Origin: an uncultured Collinsella sp.
GTDB lineage: Bacteria; Actinomycetota; Coriobacteriia; Coriobacteriales; Coriobacteriaceae
NCBI GenBank assembly: GCA_958429225.1
Contig: CAUAJB010000046.1
Span: 1-17,590 of the forward strand
Direction of reading: 5' to 3'
DNA length: 17,590 bases
In this document: positions 7,174 to 15,044 of the stretch, one piece after another
Layout: every line of letters starts with the position of its first letter
How positions within the stretch are numbered: the stretch's first letter is position 1
Program-made: the position numbers and the translations under genes
The notes under the pieces: generated by a model
Told to the model about the DNA's origin: nothing
The model's input: the letters and a program-made list of their open reading frames with translations, nothing else
Database searches by the model: none

Positions 7174-7992
7174 ATGGCAGAAATGACGCTTGAGGGTGTG
7201 GACGCTCGTCCCGAGGACTCTGCGTTTGCCCTTGGCCGCGTGCATTCGATCGAGACGATGGGGACGGTCGACGGACCCGGCATCCGCTTCGTAGTGTTTG
7301 TCCAAGGCTGCCCCATGCGCTGTGCGTATTGCCACAACCCCGATACCTGGTCGGTTAACGGCGGCACGATGGTGACCGTCGAGCACCTTATGGACGAGTT
7401 CCAGAGTAACCATGAGTTTTACCGCAGCGGTGGTATTACGGTGTCCGGCGGCGAGCCGCTCCTGCAGCCTGAGTTTTTGGCCGACCTGTTCCACGCCATG
7501 CACAATAACCACGATGGTCGTGTGCACACCTGCTTGGATAGCTGCGGCTATGCGTTCGATCCCGCGCATCCCGAGAAGTTCGATGCCGTGCTCAACGAGA
7601 CCGACATGGTACTGCTCGACATTAAGCATGCCGACCCGGTCGAGCATAAAAAGCTGACTGGGTGCGATCCCGCACGCATTCTGGCGTTTGGCGATGAGCT
7701 TGCACGTCGCAAGATCAAGGTCGTTATCCGCCACGTGGTGGTGCCGGGCATTACCGACACGGTGGAGGAGTGCGAGAAGCTCGGTCGCCTCATCGCTCCA
7801 TGGCACAACGTGGTGGGCCTGGAAATGCTGCCGTATCACACGATGGGTGTCGTCAAGTACGAGCAACTGGGCATTCCCTATAAGCTCGAGGGCGTGCCCC
7901 AGATGGATACCGCGCGCATGCCCGAGTTGCGTAATGCCGTTATGACCGGCATGAAAAAGCGCCGCGCGGAGCTAAAAAACGCCATCGGCTAG
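7174..7992 (+). CDS. pflA: Pyruvate formate-lyase activating enzyme (radical SAM)
   Basis: This radical-SAM enzyme installs the glycyl radical on pyruvate formate-lyase, enabling anaerobic cleavage of pyruvate to formate and acetyl-CoA. The 272-residue protein has the cluster motif CPMRCAYCHNP (Cys46, Cys50, Cys53), preceded by ETMGTVDGPGIRFVVFVQG, which is diagnostic of PflA, and the SAM-binding GGITVSGGEPLLQPEF near residue 90. The ATG at 7174 is favoured: it has AAGG eight bases upstream, and a longer AAGGAGAGG lies a few bases further back. A TTG-initiated extension to 7144 would span these sites and is not likely. The lyase gene pflB is not in the window, so this is an unlinked or distant activase. 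It could serve another glycyl-radical enzyme, but the close PflA signature makes pyruvate formate-lyase most likely. Confidence 0.92.
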   Translation: MAEMTLEGVDARPEDSAFALGRVHSIETMGTVDGPGIRFVVFVQGCPMRCAYCHNPDTWSVNGGTMVTVEHLMDEFQSNHEFYRSGGITVSGGEPLLQPEFLADLFHAMHNNHDGRVHTCLDSCGYAFDPAHPEKFDAVLNETDMVLLDIKHADPVEHKKLTGCDPARILAFGDELARRKIKVVIRHVVVPGITDTVEECEKLGRLIAPWHNVVGLEMLPYHTMGVVKYEQLGIPYKLEGVPQMDTARMPELRNAVMTGMKKRRAELKNAIG

Positions 7993-8108
7993 CAAGTCTT
8001 TTGCTCCTCTACGATACCCGCGCTGCGGTGGTCTAGCGACTTCGTATTGCGCGGTTGAGTCAAAATGCTGGTACCATACCGTGGATAGCAGTTTTCACGG
8101 GTTTGGGG

Positions 8109-8126
8109 GATGGTATGCCTACCATC
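8109..8126 (+). promoter_or_regulatory. Start-codon hairpin of the nucleosidase gene
   Basis: GATGGTA (8109-8115) and TACCATC (8120-8126) form a perfect 7-bp hairpin with a TGCC loop. It covers the end of the GGGGGA ribosome binding site and the ATG at 8115. A CATACC about 35 bases upstream (8075-8080) could pair with GGTATG instead. Translation may be limited by this structure; regulatory role inferred. Confidence 0.4.
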
Positions 8127-8855
8127 GCAATCATCGGTGCACTCGAAAAAGAGGTTGCGCAGATTAAAGAAGAACTGAACGGCGCTCGTGTGGCACAAGA
8201 GGCGGGCTTGACCGTTGTCAACGGCGAGCTCGACGGTTTGTCCGTTGTTGCTACGACCGCTGGCATGGGAACCGTAAACGCCGCGGCGGCAACGCAGCAT
8301 CTCATCAGCAAATATGCCCCGCAGGCCGTTGTGTTTTCGGGCATTGCGGGTGGCCTAAACCCTAAGCTCCATATTAACGACGTGGTTATAGGCAAGTGCC
8401 TGCGCTATCTCGATACTGACACGGCGCTCATCGCCGAGTCGGCGCCGGGACTCGAGGAGTTTGTCTCGACGCCGGCGTTGGCTGATGTTGCCGCCGCCGT
8501 GCTTGCCGAGCATGGATTTGTGGATGCCTCGGCGGATGAGAATTCTGCGGAGAAGGACCCCAAGCAGTTCCTGTGTGGCACTATCGCCACGGGTGACCGC
8601 TTTGTTACGGGTGACGCCATGCGTAACGCTGCGATTGAGGCCACGCATGCCGATTGCGTCGAGATGGAGGGCGCGGCAATTGCGCACATCGCGGCCAAGA
8701 ATGGTGTCGATTGCCTGGTGCTGCGCGCTATCAGCGATAATTGTGACGAGGCATATGACGCGTTTTGCGAGCGCGAGTTCGATCTGGATGAGTACGCTCG
8801 CACCGCGAGCGGCATCACGCTTGACATCGTTCGTCGTATCGCCGCCGCGCAATAG
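8115..8855 (+). CDS. mtnN: 5'-methylthioadenosine/S-adenosylhomocysteine nucleosidase
   Basis: It hydrolyses MTA and SAH to adenine plus the thioribose or ribosyl-homocysteine moiety, recycling methionine and relieving methyltransferase inhibition. The 246-residue cytoplasmic protein shows the nucleosidase motifs: IGALEKEV at the N-terminus with the catalytic Glu, GMGTVNAAAATQ, VVFSGIAGGLNP, ATGDRFV, the ribose-binding EMEGAA (near 183) and the catalytic Asp in RAISDNCDE (near 206). A stretch near residues 100-150 is longer than in the E. coli enzyme. The ATG at 8115 follows GGGGGA by four bases; the in-frame TTG at 8055 has no site. It precedes engB by 39 bases with no terminator between, so the two may be cotranscribed. 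Confidence 0.92.
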   Translation: MPTIAIIGALEKEVAQIKEELNGARVAQEAGLTVVNGELDGLSVVATTAGMGTVNAAAATQHLISKYAPQAVVFSGIAGGLNPKLHINDVVIGKCLRYLDTDTALIAESAPGLEEFVSTPALADVAAAVLAEHGFVDASADENSAEKDPKQFLCGTIATGDRFVTGDAMRNAAIEATHADCVEMEGAAIAHIAAKNGVDCLVLRAISDNCDEAYDAFCEREFDLDEYARTASGITLDIVRRIAAAQ

Positions 8856-8894
8856 CACACCCGTTTTGTAAAAATCTACGACCAAGGAGTATCC

Positions 8895-9485
8895 ATGGCC
8901 GATTCCATTAACTATCAGCTTGCCAAGTTTGTTGCCAGCTACGGCAAGGTTTCGCAGATCCCCGAGTCCACCTGTCCCGAGGTGAGCTTTGTGGGCCGCT
9001 CCAATGTGGGCAAGTCGTCTATCATGAACAAACTCTTTGGCCGCAAGAACCTGGTCAAGGTTTCGAGCACGCCGGGCAAGACGAGCAACATCAATTTCTT
9101 CGAGGCCGACGACGTGCACTTTGTGGACCTGCCGGGCTACGGTTTCGCCCGTCGTTCCAAGGCCGAGCGCGACCGCTGGGCCGAGCTTATCGGCGACTTC
9201 TTCGACTCAGAGCGCAGCTTTAACCTGGTTGTGTCGCTGGTGGACATTCGCCACGACCCCAGTAAACTCGACCATGACATGATCGACTACCTGCAGGGCA
9301 ACGAGTTCAACTTTATCGTCTGCCTCACCAAAGCCGACAAGCTCAGCCGCACCCAGCAGGCCCGCCAGGCAGCAGCCATCAAAAAACAGCTCAACGTTCC
9401 GGCCGAAAACGTGGTCATCACAAGCTCCCAGACCGGCACCGGTATCGACGAACTCAAAAAGCGCATCGCCGAAGCTTGCCTCTAG
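8895..9485 (+). CDS. engB: Ribosome biogenesis GTPase EngB/YsxC (YihA)
   Basis: This is an essential P-loop GTPase of the TrmE-Era-EngA-EngB family that acts in assembly of the large ribosomal subunit. The 196-residue length is normal. Motifs: G1 GRSNVGKS (34-41), G2 Thr in STPGKT (58-63), G3 DLPG in VDLPGYGFA (78-81), G4 TKAD (145-148) and G5 TSSQTGTG near the C-terminus. The start has AAGGAG five bases upstream. It follows mtnN closely and ends facing thrB on the opposite strand, with a very long hairpin element in the gap. Confidence 0.95.
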   Translation: MADSINYQLAKFVASYGKVSQIPESTCPEVSFVGRSNVGKSSIMNKLFGRKNLVKVSSTPGKTSNINFFEADDVHFVDLPGYGFARRSKAERDRWAELIGDFFDSERSFNLVVSLVDIRHDPSKLDHDMIDYLQGNEFNFIVCLTKADKLSRTQQARQAAAIKKQLNVPAENVVITSSQTGTGIDELKKRIAEACL

Positions 9486-9561
9486 TTGGTGCTTCGCCCC
9501 AGCAAGAGCCCCTATCAATAAAAAGCCAAAAAATCAGCCCGGCGACTTTCCAGAGCGTAGG

Positions 9562-9748
9562 TACCTGTAGCCGCCGTAAGCGACGTTAACGTAGGGGAGG
9601 CCAGGGGCTTTGCCCCCAAATCTTTCCGCAGGACGGCAGGACCCCCGCCGCACGAAGTGCGCAGCGGGGGTCCTGCCATGTCCGAGGACGATTTGGGGGC
9701 AAAGCCCCTGGCCTCCCCGGCGGGTATACGGGACGGCGACTACAGGTA
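9562..9748. repeat. Long nested hairpin element E1, between engB and thrB
   Basis: A 29-bp perfect inverted repeat (9594-9622 and 9690-9718) encloses a second 14-bp perfect one (9635-9648 and 9664-9677) and an apical CGCAC-GAA-GTGCG stem. Further out, a 16-bp pair with one mismatch (9562-9577 and 9733-9748) extends it. Its right end runs into thrB, covering the TAC CTG TAG end of that gene. The two inner-arm junctions (9623-9634, 9678-9689) are not simple complements and carry the core shared with E3 at 15045-15172. It may serve as a two-way transcription barrier between convergent genes, but it is much larger than an ordinary terminator and lacks T runs. Confidence 0.85.
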
Positions 9749-10621
9749 TTCGATCTGGGCGCCCTCGGTGTCGCACGTCAGAATGTGCGTGTCACACTTG
9801 GGGAACTGCTCGCGCAGCTTGACCTGCAGGAACTTCGCCACGATGGTGTCGTCAGTCACGGCCATGAGGGTCGAGCCGGAGCCACTGATCCAGATGGTCT
9901 TGGCGCCTCCGTTAAGGCAGGTGTCGCGCACGGCGTTGTAGTCGGGGATGAGGCGGCGGCGATAGGGCTCCTGGATGCGGTCGTCGTTGGCGGCGGCAAT
10001 CAGGTCGAGGTCACCAGTCTCCAGGCCGCGCGTCATGCCGGCGATGCGGCCCATTTGCCATACGGCGGTGGAGAGTGGAATCTCCTGTGGCACAACCTTG
10101 CGGGCCTCGCTCGTATGCACCTCGTAGGGCGGAATCACGGTAATAAAACGCAAGCGATCGCTCACCTCATAGCGCAGGCACTGGGGGAGCGAATCAGTCG
10201 GCGTAAAGGAGCAGACGGCGCCGCCCAGGATAGCGGGGGCGACGTTATCGGGATGCCCTTCGACCTCGGTGGCAATGCGGACGAGCTCGGCGCGGTCGAC
10301 GGTGTGGCCCGTCAGCGCGGCGGCCGCCATGATGCCAGCGACGACGCAGGTTGAGCTGGAACCCAGGCCGCGGGCGACGGGAACGTCGGTCTGAATGTCG
10401 ATAGCGACGGGGAAGGCCGGCTCGCCCCAGGCGGCCAGAGCATCGACGAAGCTCACATAGACCAGGTTATTCTCGTTTTGGAACTCCTCGGGGCAGCCCG
10501 TGATGGTGAGCTTATCGGCGCGCTCGAAGGTGAAGTGCGAGTAGAGGCTGACGGCCATGCCGAGGGTGTCGTAGCCGATGCCTAGGTTGGCGCTGGTTGC
10601 TGGGACGGTGATTTTGATCAT
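9740..10621 (-). CDS. thrB: Homoserine kinase
   Basis: It phosphorylates homoserine with ATP to O-phosphohomoserine, the substrate of threonine synthase. The 293-residue protein is a GHMP-family kinase: N-terminal PATSANLGIGYDTLGMA, ATP-binding loop PVARGLGSSS (81-90), EGHPDNVAPAILGG, and the C-terminal WISGSGSTLMAV. The ATG at 10621 is fixed by AGGAGG six bases before it; the open frame extends upstream into hairpin element E2 and is not coding. It lies downstream of thrC on the same strand with about 200 bases between, holding a terminator and E2, so it may have its own promoter. Its last codons lie inside hairpin element E1. Confidence 0.95.
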   Translation of the reverse strand: MIKITVPATSANLGIGYDTLGMAVSLYSHFTFERADKLTITGCPEEFQNENNLVYVSFVDALAAWGEPAFPVAIDIQTDVPVARGLGSSSTCVVAGIMAAAALTGHTVDRAELVRIATEVEGHPDNVAPAILGGAVCSFTPTDSLPQCLRYEVSDRLRFITVIPPYEVHTSEARKVVPQEIPLSTAVWQMGRIAGMTRGLETGDLDLIAAANDDRIQEPYRRRLIPDYNAVRDTCLNGGAKTIWISGSGSTLMAVTDDTIVAKFLQVKLREQFPKCDTHILTCDTEGAQIEYL

Positions 10622-10635
10622 GTGGGTCCTCCTGG

Positions 10636-10747
10636 GCGGGTCTGGCCGTTTAGTTCGCTGCTCGGGCAGTCCTGGCTCACTCGGAAAGCACATTAAGTGC
10701 TTTCCGGCTCGTGCGGAACTCGCGACGAACTAAACGGCCAGACCCGC
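10636..10747. repeat. Long nested hairpin element E2, between thrC and thrB
   Basis: A perfect 22-bp inverted repeat (10636-10657 and 10726-10747) encloses a perfect inner hairpin GGAAAGCAC-ATTAA-GTGCTTTCC (10683-10705). The segments between arms (10658-10682 and 10706-10725) are not complementary overall, but hold TGCTCGGGCA on the left and GTGCGGA on the right, resembling the junctions of elements E1 and E3. Its nearest edge is only five bases from the thrB ribosome binding site, so it forms the thrB leader. It has no T run. Confidence 0.8.
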
Positions 10748-10779
10748 TCGCATGCTCGTCATCATCCCGAAAGCTAAAT

Positions 10780-10810
10780 AAAAAGAAGGTGCGCCGGCTT
10801 TCGCCGGTGC
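10780..10810 (-). terminator. Intrinsic terminator of thrC
   Basis: Read on the minus strand, GCACCGGC-GAAA-GCCGGCGC (10810 to 10791, one G-T wobble) is followed by ACCTTCTTTTTATTT. A GC-rich 8-bp stem with a GAAA tetraloop and a T run starting a few bases later is a standard intrinsic terminator. It begins 12 bases after the thrC stop codon. Confidence 0.85.
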
Positions 10811-10822
10811 TTAATAAGGGAT

Positions 10823-12340
10823 CTAGTTGGTGCTCATTCGTTTTGCTGCGGACTCGACGTAGCTTGCCATCTCATCGACGTCGCAGACGTCTTCGAAGCG
10901 GACGGGCTTGGACTCGAGCTCGGCGAGCTGGGTCGGGGCGACCGTGTTGGTGGCCTGCTCGAGTACACGCATAGCCTCAAAATCATCCTCGGGAACGTCG
11001 AGGCCCAGGGCGTCGCAGCAGGCGCGCGGGAACTTGTAGGGGCTGGCGGTCGAAAGCAGCACGCGGGCCTTGGCGCCCTCGGCGGGAGCGACCTGCTCAA
11101 AGACGTGATAGCCGCAAGCGGTGTGCGGGTCGATCACGTAGCCGTTGGCGTCCCAGCAGCTCTTGATGGCGGCGCGGACCTCGTCCTCGCTGGCCCAGCC
11201 GCAGCCAAAGACGCTCTGAATCGTGGCCAGCAGCTCGGCGGGCACCTCGTAGCGACCCGTCTGCGCCAGCTGCTCCATAAGGCCGGCAACGAGCTCGCAG
11301 TCGCCATCGGATAGGAAGTACAGCATGCGCTCCAGGTTGGAGCTAATAAGGATGTCCATCGACGGCGAGATGGTCGTGAAGAACGGGCGGTTACGGTCGT
11401 AAACGCCGGTGGTCAGGAAGTCGGCAAGCACGTTGTTCTTGTCGCTCGCCACGACGAGCTTGGCGACGGGCAGACCCATGCGCTTGGCGTAGTAGCCGGC
11501 CAGGATATCGCCAAAGTTGCCGGTGGGCACACAGAACTCAACGGCGTCGCCGGCCTCGATAGCGCCGGCGCGCAGCAGCTGCGCATAGGCGGCAAAGTAG
11601 TAGACGACCTGCGGTACCAGGCGGCCGACGTTGATGGAGTTGGCGCTCGAAAGCACCGTGCCGGCAGCCTCCAGACGCTCGGCAAGCTCCTTATCGGCAA
11701 AGATGCGCTTGACGGCGCTCTGGGCGTCGTCAAAGTTGCCGCGGATGCCGCAGACGGCGACGTTATCGCCCTCCTGCGTGGACATCTGCAGATTCTGCAC
11801 GCGGCTGACTTTGCCCTCGGGATAAAAGACGGTGATGCCCGTGCCCGGCGCGTCGGCAAAACCGGCGAGTGCGGCCTTGCCGGTGTCGCCCGACGTGGCG
11901 GTGACGATCATGATGCGCTCGGCGCCGCCGTCCTTGGCGGAAGTGCGGGCCATCAGACGGGGGAGCATCTGCAGGGCGACGTCCTTGAAGGCGCTCGTGG
12001 GGCCGCCAAAGAGCTCCATCACATAGGTCTGAGGGGCGTCAGCGCCCGGCGCAGCGTCGAGTTTGACGAGCGGCGTAACCTCTTCACTCGTGAACGTGCC
12101 GCGGTATGCCTCGTCGACACACGCCGAAATTTCTTCGGCCGTGTAATCATTCAGTAACATTCCCAACACATCTTGAGCGATTTCAAAGTACGATTTATCT
12201 GCAAGCGAGCTGATATCGACCTGCTGGGTGCCGAGCTCGTCCGAGACAAACAAACCCCCGTCGGGAGCGATGCCGGTGCGGATTGCCACCTTACTTGAGC
12301 ACGATAAAGTGCGTCCTCGTGTACTATGATAAGTTCCCAT
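10823..12340 (-). CDS. thrC: Threonine synthase
   Basis: This PLP enzyme converts O-phosphohomoserine to threonine. The 505-residue protein is the long form, starting YHSTRGRTLSCSSKVAIRTG, with the PLP-binding lysine in GGPTSAFKDVALQ (Lys119) and the phosphate-binding ATSGDTGKAAL. Start at ATG 12340: GAGGAG lies nine bases upstream, and the product begins with the usual MGTYHSTRG. The open frame runs 15 codons further but has no better site. It is divergent from lysC, about 100 bases apart, and ends at a clear intrinsic terminator. Only the kinase step (thrB) follows on this strand. Confidence 0.95.
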   Translation of the reverse strand: MGTYHSTRGRTLSCSSKVAIRTGIAPDGGLFVSDELGTQQVDISSLADKSYFEIAQDVLGMLLNDYTAEEISACVDEAYRGTFTSEEVTPLVKLDAAPGADAPQTYVMELFGGPTSAFKDVALQMLPRLMARTSAKDGGAERIMIVTATSGDTGKAALAGFADAPGTGITVFYPEGKVSRVQNLQMSTQEGDNVAVCGIRGNFDDAQSAVKRIFADKELAERLEAAGTVLSSANSINVGRLVPQVVYYFAAYAQLLRAGAIEAGDAVEFCVPTGNFGDILAGYYAKRMGLPVAKLVVASDKNNVLADFLTTGVYDRNRPFFTTISPSMDILISSNLERMLYFLSDGDCELVAGLMEQLAQTGRYEVPAELLATIQSVFGCGWASEDEVRAAIKSCWDANGYVIDPHTACGYHVFEQVAPAEGAKARVLLSTASPYKFPRACCDALGLDVPEDDFEAMRVLEQATNTVAPTQLAELESKPVRFEDVCDVDEMASYVESAAKRMSTN

Positions 12341-12443
12341 ATAACACTGCTCCTCGGATGCCTTGGTCCCAATCGGTGAAACCATGGTATCAGAGCGCGC
12401 AAAACAGGTTTGCAGAGGCTTTTAGAAAGGTAACCTCAAGCCC
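12341..12443. promoter_or_regulatory. Divergent thrC/lysC intergenic region
   Basis: This 103-base gap separates divergent thrC and lysC, so promoters for both directions must lie here or overlap the coding starts. TTGGTC (12363) with TATCAG (12388) could serve lysC, but the spacer is 19 bp. I see no T-box, attenuator peptide or strong hairpin. Confidence 0.35.
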
Positions 12444-13832
12444 ATGATTAAGATTGCCAAGTTTGGCGGCTCGTCGGTCGCCGACGCCGAACACTTCAAG
12501 AAGATCAAGGCCATCGTCGATGCCGACCCTGCCCGCCGTTTTGTGGTGGTTTCCGCCTGCGGCCGCCGCTTTAAGGGCGACACCAAGGTGACCGACCTGC
12601 TCTACCTGGTTAACGCGCACGTTAAGTATCACGTGTCGTGCGAGGAACTACTCGAGGACATCGGCCAGCGCTATTTTGATATCGCTGACGAGCTGGAGCT
12701 CACCTATCCCATCCGCGAGGAGTTCGCGGCCTTTGCCGAGCGCGCCCGCTCGGGCGGCTACTCTACCGAGGAGCTCGTAAGCCGCGGCGAGTACTTCACC
12801 GCTCGCCTGATGGCCGAGTACCTGGGCCTGCCGTTCCTAGATGCCGCGACGGTTGTGGCGTTCCATCACGACGGTACGCTCAGCATGAACCGCACTTCCG
12901 AGCTGGTGCAGGAGTACGGCCAGCAGGGCGGCTTTGTTATGCCTGGCTTCTACGGCGCGACGCGTGAGGGCCAGATCAAGCTGCTCGACCGTGGTGGCGG
13001 CGATATCTCGGGCTCGATCCTGGCCAAGTGCCTGGGCGCCGACCTATACGAGAACTGGACCGACGTCTCGGGTTTCTATTCTGCGGATCCGCGTATTGTT
13101 CCGGAGGCTCAGCCCATTGCGCGCGTTACCTACGAGGAGCTGCGCGAGCTTTCGTACATGGGCGCAAGCGTCCTGCACGAGGAAGCCGTGTTTCCCGTGC
13201 GCGAGGCAGGCATTCCGCTGGTCATCAAGAACACCAATGCGCCGCAGGACCCCGGCACCATCATTAGCGAGACGGCTGATGAAGGCGAGGCGGAGCCCAT
13301 CATTACCGGCGTGACCGGCAAGCGCGGTTTTGTCGCCATCAACGTCGCCCGCGACCGCACCAAGCCCCGCGTCGGCTTTATGCGCCGTGCGCTTTCGGTG
13401 TTCGAGCGCTATGACGTTTCCGTCGAGCACATGCCCACCGGTGTCGACCGCTTTGGCGCCGTGGTGCAGGAGCAGGATGTGCACGATTCACTGTACTCAC
13501 TCGTGGGCGACATCCAGCAGGAGGTCGAACCGCTCGAGATCGAGGTTGTCGAGGGCTTGGCGCTCATCGCTACCGTCGGCCGCAACCTGCGCGGTCGTGC
13601 AGGTATCTCGGGCCATCTGTTTGGCATGCTCGGCCAGGCCGGCGTGAGCGTGCGTATGATTTCGCAGAGCTGTGACGAGATCAACATCATTATCGGTGTC
13701 GAGGAGAAGGACTTCGACCTAGCGATTCGGACCATTTACCGTGCCTTCTCCGATGAGAACGGCATTGTGAAGGTCTCCGACCTGGAGGCTCCCGCGCCGG
13801 TCGATCCCGCTCTGGCCGCGCTCAAAAAGTAG
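12444..13832 (+). CDS. lysC: Aspartate kinase
   Basis: It phosphorylates aspartate, the first step to lysine, threonine and methionine. The 462-residue, single-function enzyme opens with IKIAKFGGSSVADAEHFKKI and has the kinase signatures SRGEYFTARLMA, GGGDISGSILAKCLGADLYE and WTDVSGFYSADPRIV. Two ACT-type regulatory domains follow (about 310-460), including FGAVVQEQ and GQAGVSVRMISQSCDEINI, so feedback inhibition by lysine and/or threonine is expected. No homoserine dehydrogenase domain is fused. The ribosome binding site is poorly placed: AGAAAGG stands 13 bases before the ATG. A terminator follows the gene, then asd. Confidence 0.94.
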   Translation: MIKIAKFGGSSVADAEHFKKIKAIVDADPARRFVVVSACGRRFKGDTKVTDLLYLVNAHVKYHVSCEELLEDIGQRYFDIADELELTYPIREEFAAFAERARSGGYSTEELVSRGEYFTARLMAEYLGLPFLDAATVVAFHHDGTLSMNRTSELVQEYGQQGGFVMPGFYGATREGQIKLLDRGGGDISGSILAKCLGADLYENWTDVSGFYSADPRIVPEAQPIARVTYEELRELSYMGASVLHEEAVFPVREAGIPLVIKNTNAPQDPGTIISETADEGEAEPIITGVTGKRGFVAINVARDRTKPRVGFMRRALSVFERYDVSVEHMPTGVDRFGAVVQEQDVHDSLYSLVGDIQQEVEPLEIEVVEGLALIATVGRNLRGRAGISGHLFGMLGQAGVSVRMISQSCDEINIIIGVEEKDFDLAIRTIYRAFSDENGIVKVSDLEAPAPVDPALAALKK

Positions 13833-13904
13833 CGACTGCTCGGTAGATTTTTGGGTCATGTCTCAAAAAACTAAGGCGGGGCGTTTCGTTTCGGTTTCGT
13901 TTCG

Positions 13905-13936
13905 ACGGGGCGGGTTTCGTGTCCGCCCCGTTCTTG
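13905..13936 (+). terminator. Intrinsic terminator between lysC and asd
   Basis: ACGGGGCGG (13905-13913) pairs with CCGCCCCGT (13923-13931) around a GTTTCGTGT loop, followed by TTCTTG. The stem is GC-rich and the T tract short. Upstream, GTTTC-type repeats (13883-13904) and another GGGGCG could allow an alternative fold with the same right arm. Confidence 0.65.
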
Positions 13937-14005
13937 TATACACTGGCAACAATATTCGGCCTGCTTGGCGTGCGGGCGATAGCCACAACCTTTAAAGGGG
14001 GAAGC

Positions 14006-15031
14006 ATGAAACAGTACACGGTTGCTATTTTGGGCGCCACGGGAGCCGTGGGCACCCAGATGCTCGAGTGCCTCAACGAGCAGGAGTTTCCGGTCGGTAA
14101 GCTCAAGCTGCTAGCGAGCGCGCGCTCTGCAGGCAAGACCGTTGAGTTCCGCGGCGAGCAGGTTGTGATTGAGGAGGCTTGCCCCGAGGCCTTTGAGGGC
14201 TGCGACATCGTACTCGGCGCCGCCGGCGACGATATCGCCAAGGAGCTGCTGCCTGAGGCCGTCAAGCGCGGCGCCGTCGTAGTCGATAACAGCCACGCCT
14301 TCCGCATGGATCCCGAGGTGCCGCTGGTCGTGCCCGAGATCAATGCCGATGACATTGAGTGGCACCACGGCCTGATTGCCAACCCCAACTGCGCGACTAT
14401 CATCGGCCTGGTTCCCACCTGGCCGCTGCACCAGCTTGCCGGCGTGAAGCGTATGATCGTGTCCACGTATCAGGCAGCTTCGGGCGCTGGCGCGCCCGGT
14501 ATGGCCGAGCTCGAGGCTCAGCTGGCCGCTCTGGGCCGTGACGAGGAGATTCCCGAGCCGCGCGCCTTTGCCGCCCAGCTGGCGAGCAACCTGATTCCGC
14601 AGATTGGCGGCGTCAAGGAGGAGGGCTTTACCTCCGAGGAGATGAAGTTGCAAAACGAGGGCCGCAAGATCATGCACCTGCCCGAGCTGCGCGTGAACTG
14701 CACCTGTGTGCGCGTGCCGGTGCTGCGTTCGCACTCCGAGAGCATTACGCTCGAGTTTGAGCGCGACATCACGGTGGAAGAGGCCCGCGCTGCGCTGGCT
14801 GCCGCTCCGGGCGTGAAGCTCGTTGACGACATGGGCGCCGAGGATGCGCACGACCGCTTCCCCATGCCGATGGACACCTCCGACCAGGACCTGATTTGGG
14901 TCGGTCGCGTACGCCGCGACATCTCGAACCCCGAGGCCGCGCGTGGCATCACCTTCTGGTGCTGCGGCGACCAAATCCGTAAGGGCGCGGCAACCAACGC
15001 CGTCCAGATCGCTAAGCTGCTCTGCGAGTAG
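14006..15031 (+). CDS. asd: Aspartate-semialdehyde dehydrogenase
   Basis: It reduces aspartyl phosphate to aspartate semialdehyde with NADPH, the step after lysC. The 341-residue protein has the nucleotide-binding ILGATGAVGTQMLECL, the catalytic cysteine in ANPNCATIIGL (Cys129), the STYQAASGAGAPGM segment and the substrate-binding region LRVNCTCVRVPVLRSHSE. The ATG at 14006 follows AAAGGGGGAAG; an in-frame start at 13919 would lie inside the terminator loop. It sits 173 bases after lysC, beyond the terminator. The extended -10-like TGTATACA at 13935-13942 may be part of its own promoter. Long hairpin element E3 begins 13 bases after its stop codon. Confidence 0.95.
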   Translation: MKQYTVAILGATGAVGTQMLECLNEQEFPVGKLKLLASARSAGKTVEFRGEQVVIEEACPEAFEGCDIVLGAAGDDIAKELLPEAVKRGAVVVDNSHAFRMDPEVPLVVPEINADDIEWHHGLIANPNCATIIGLVPTWPLHQLAGVKRMIVSTYQAASGAGAPGMAELEAQLAALGRDEEIPEPRAFAAQLASNLIPQIGGVKEEGFTSEEMKLQNEGRKIMHLPELRVNCTCVRVPVLRSHSESITLEFERDITVEEARAALAAAPGVKLVDDMGAEDAHDRFPMPMDTSDQDLIWVGRVRRDISNPEAARGITFWCCGDQIRKGAATNAVQIAKLLCE

Positions 15032-15044
15032 TGTGACCTGTCCG

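Noticed and set aside
9534..9776. Small minus-strand frame across the E1 hairpin
   Set aside because: It spans the inverted repeat and reads into the thrB 3' end in another frame. Its composition reflects the palindrome, and it has no binding site.
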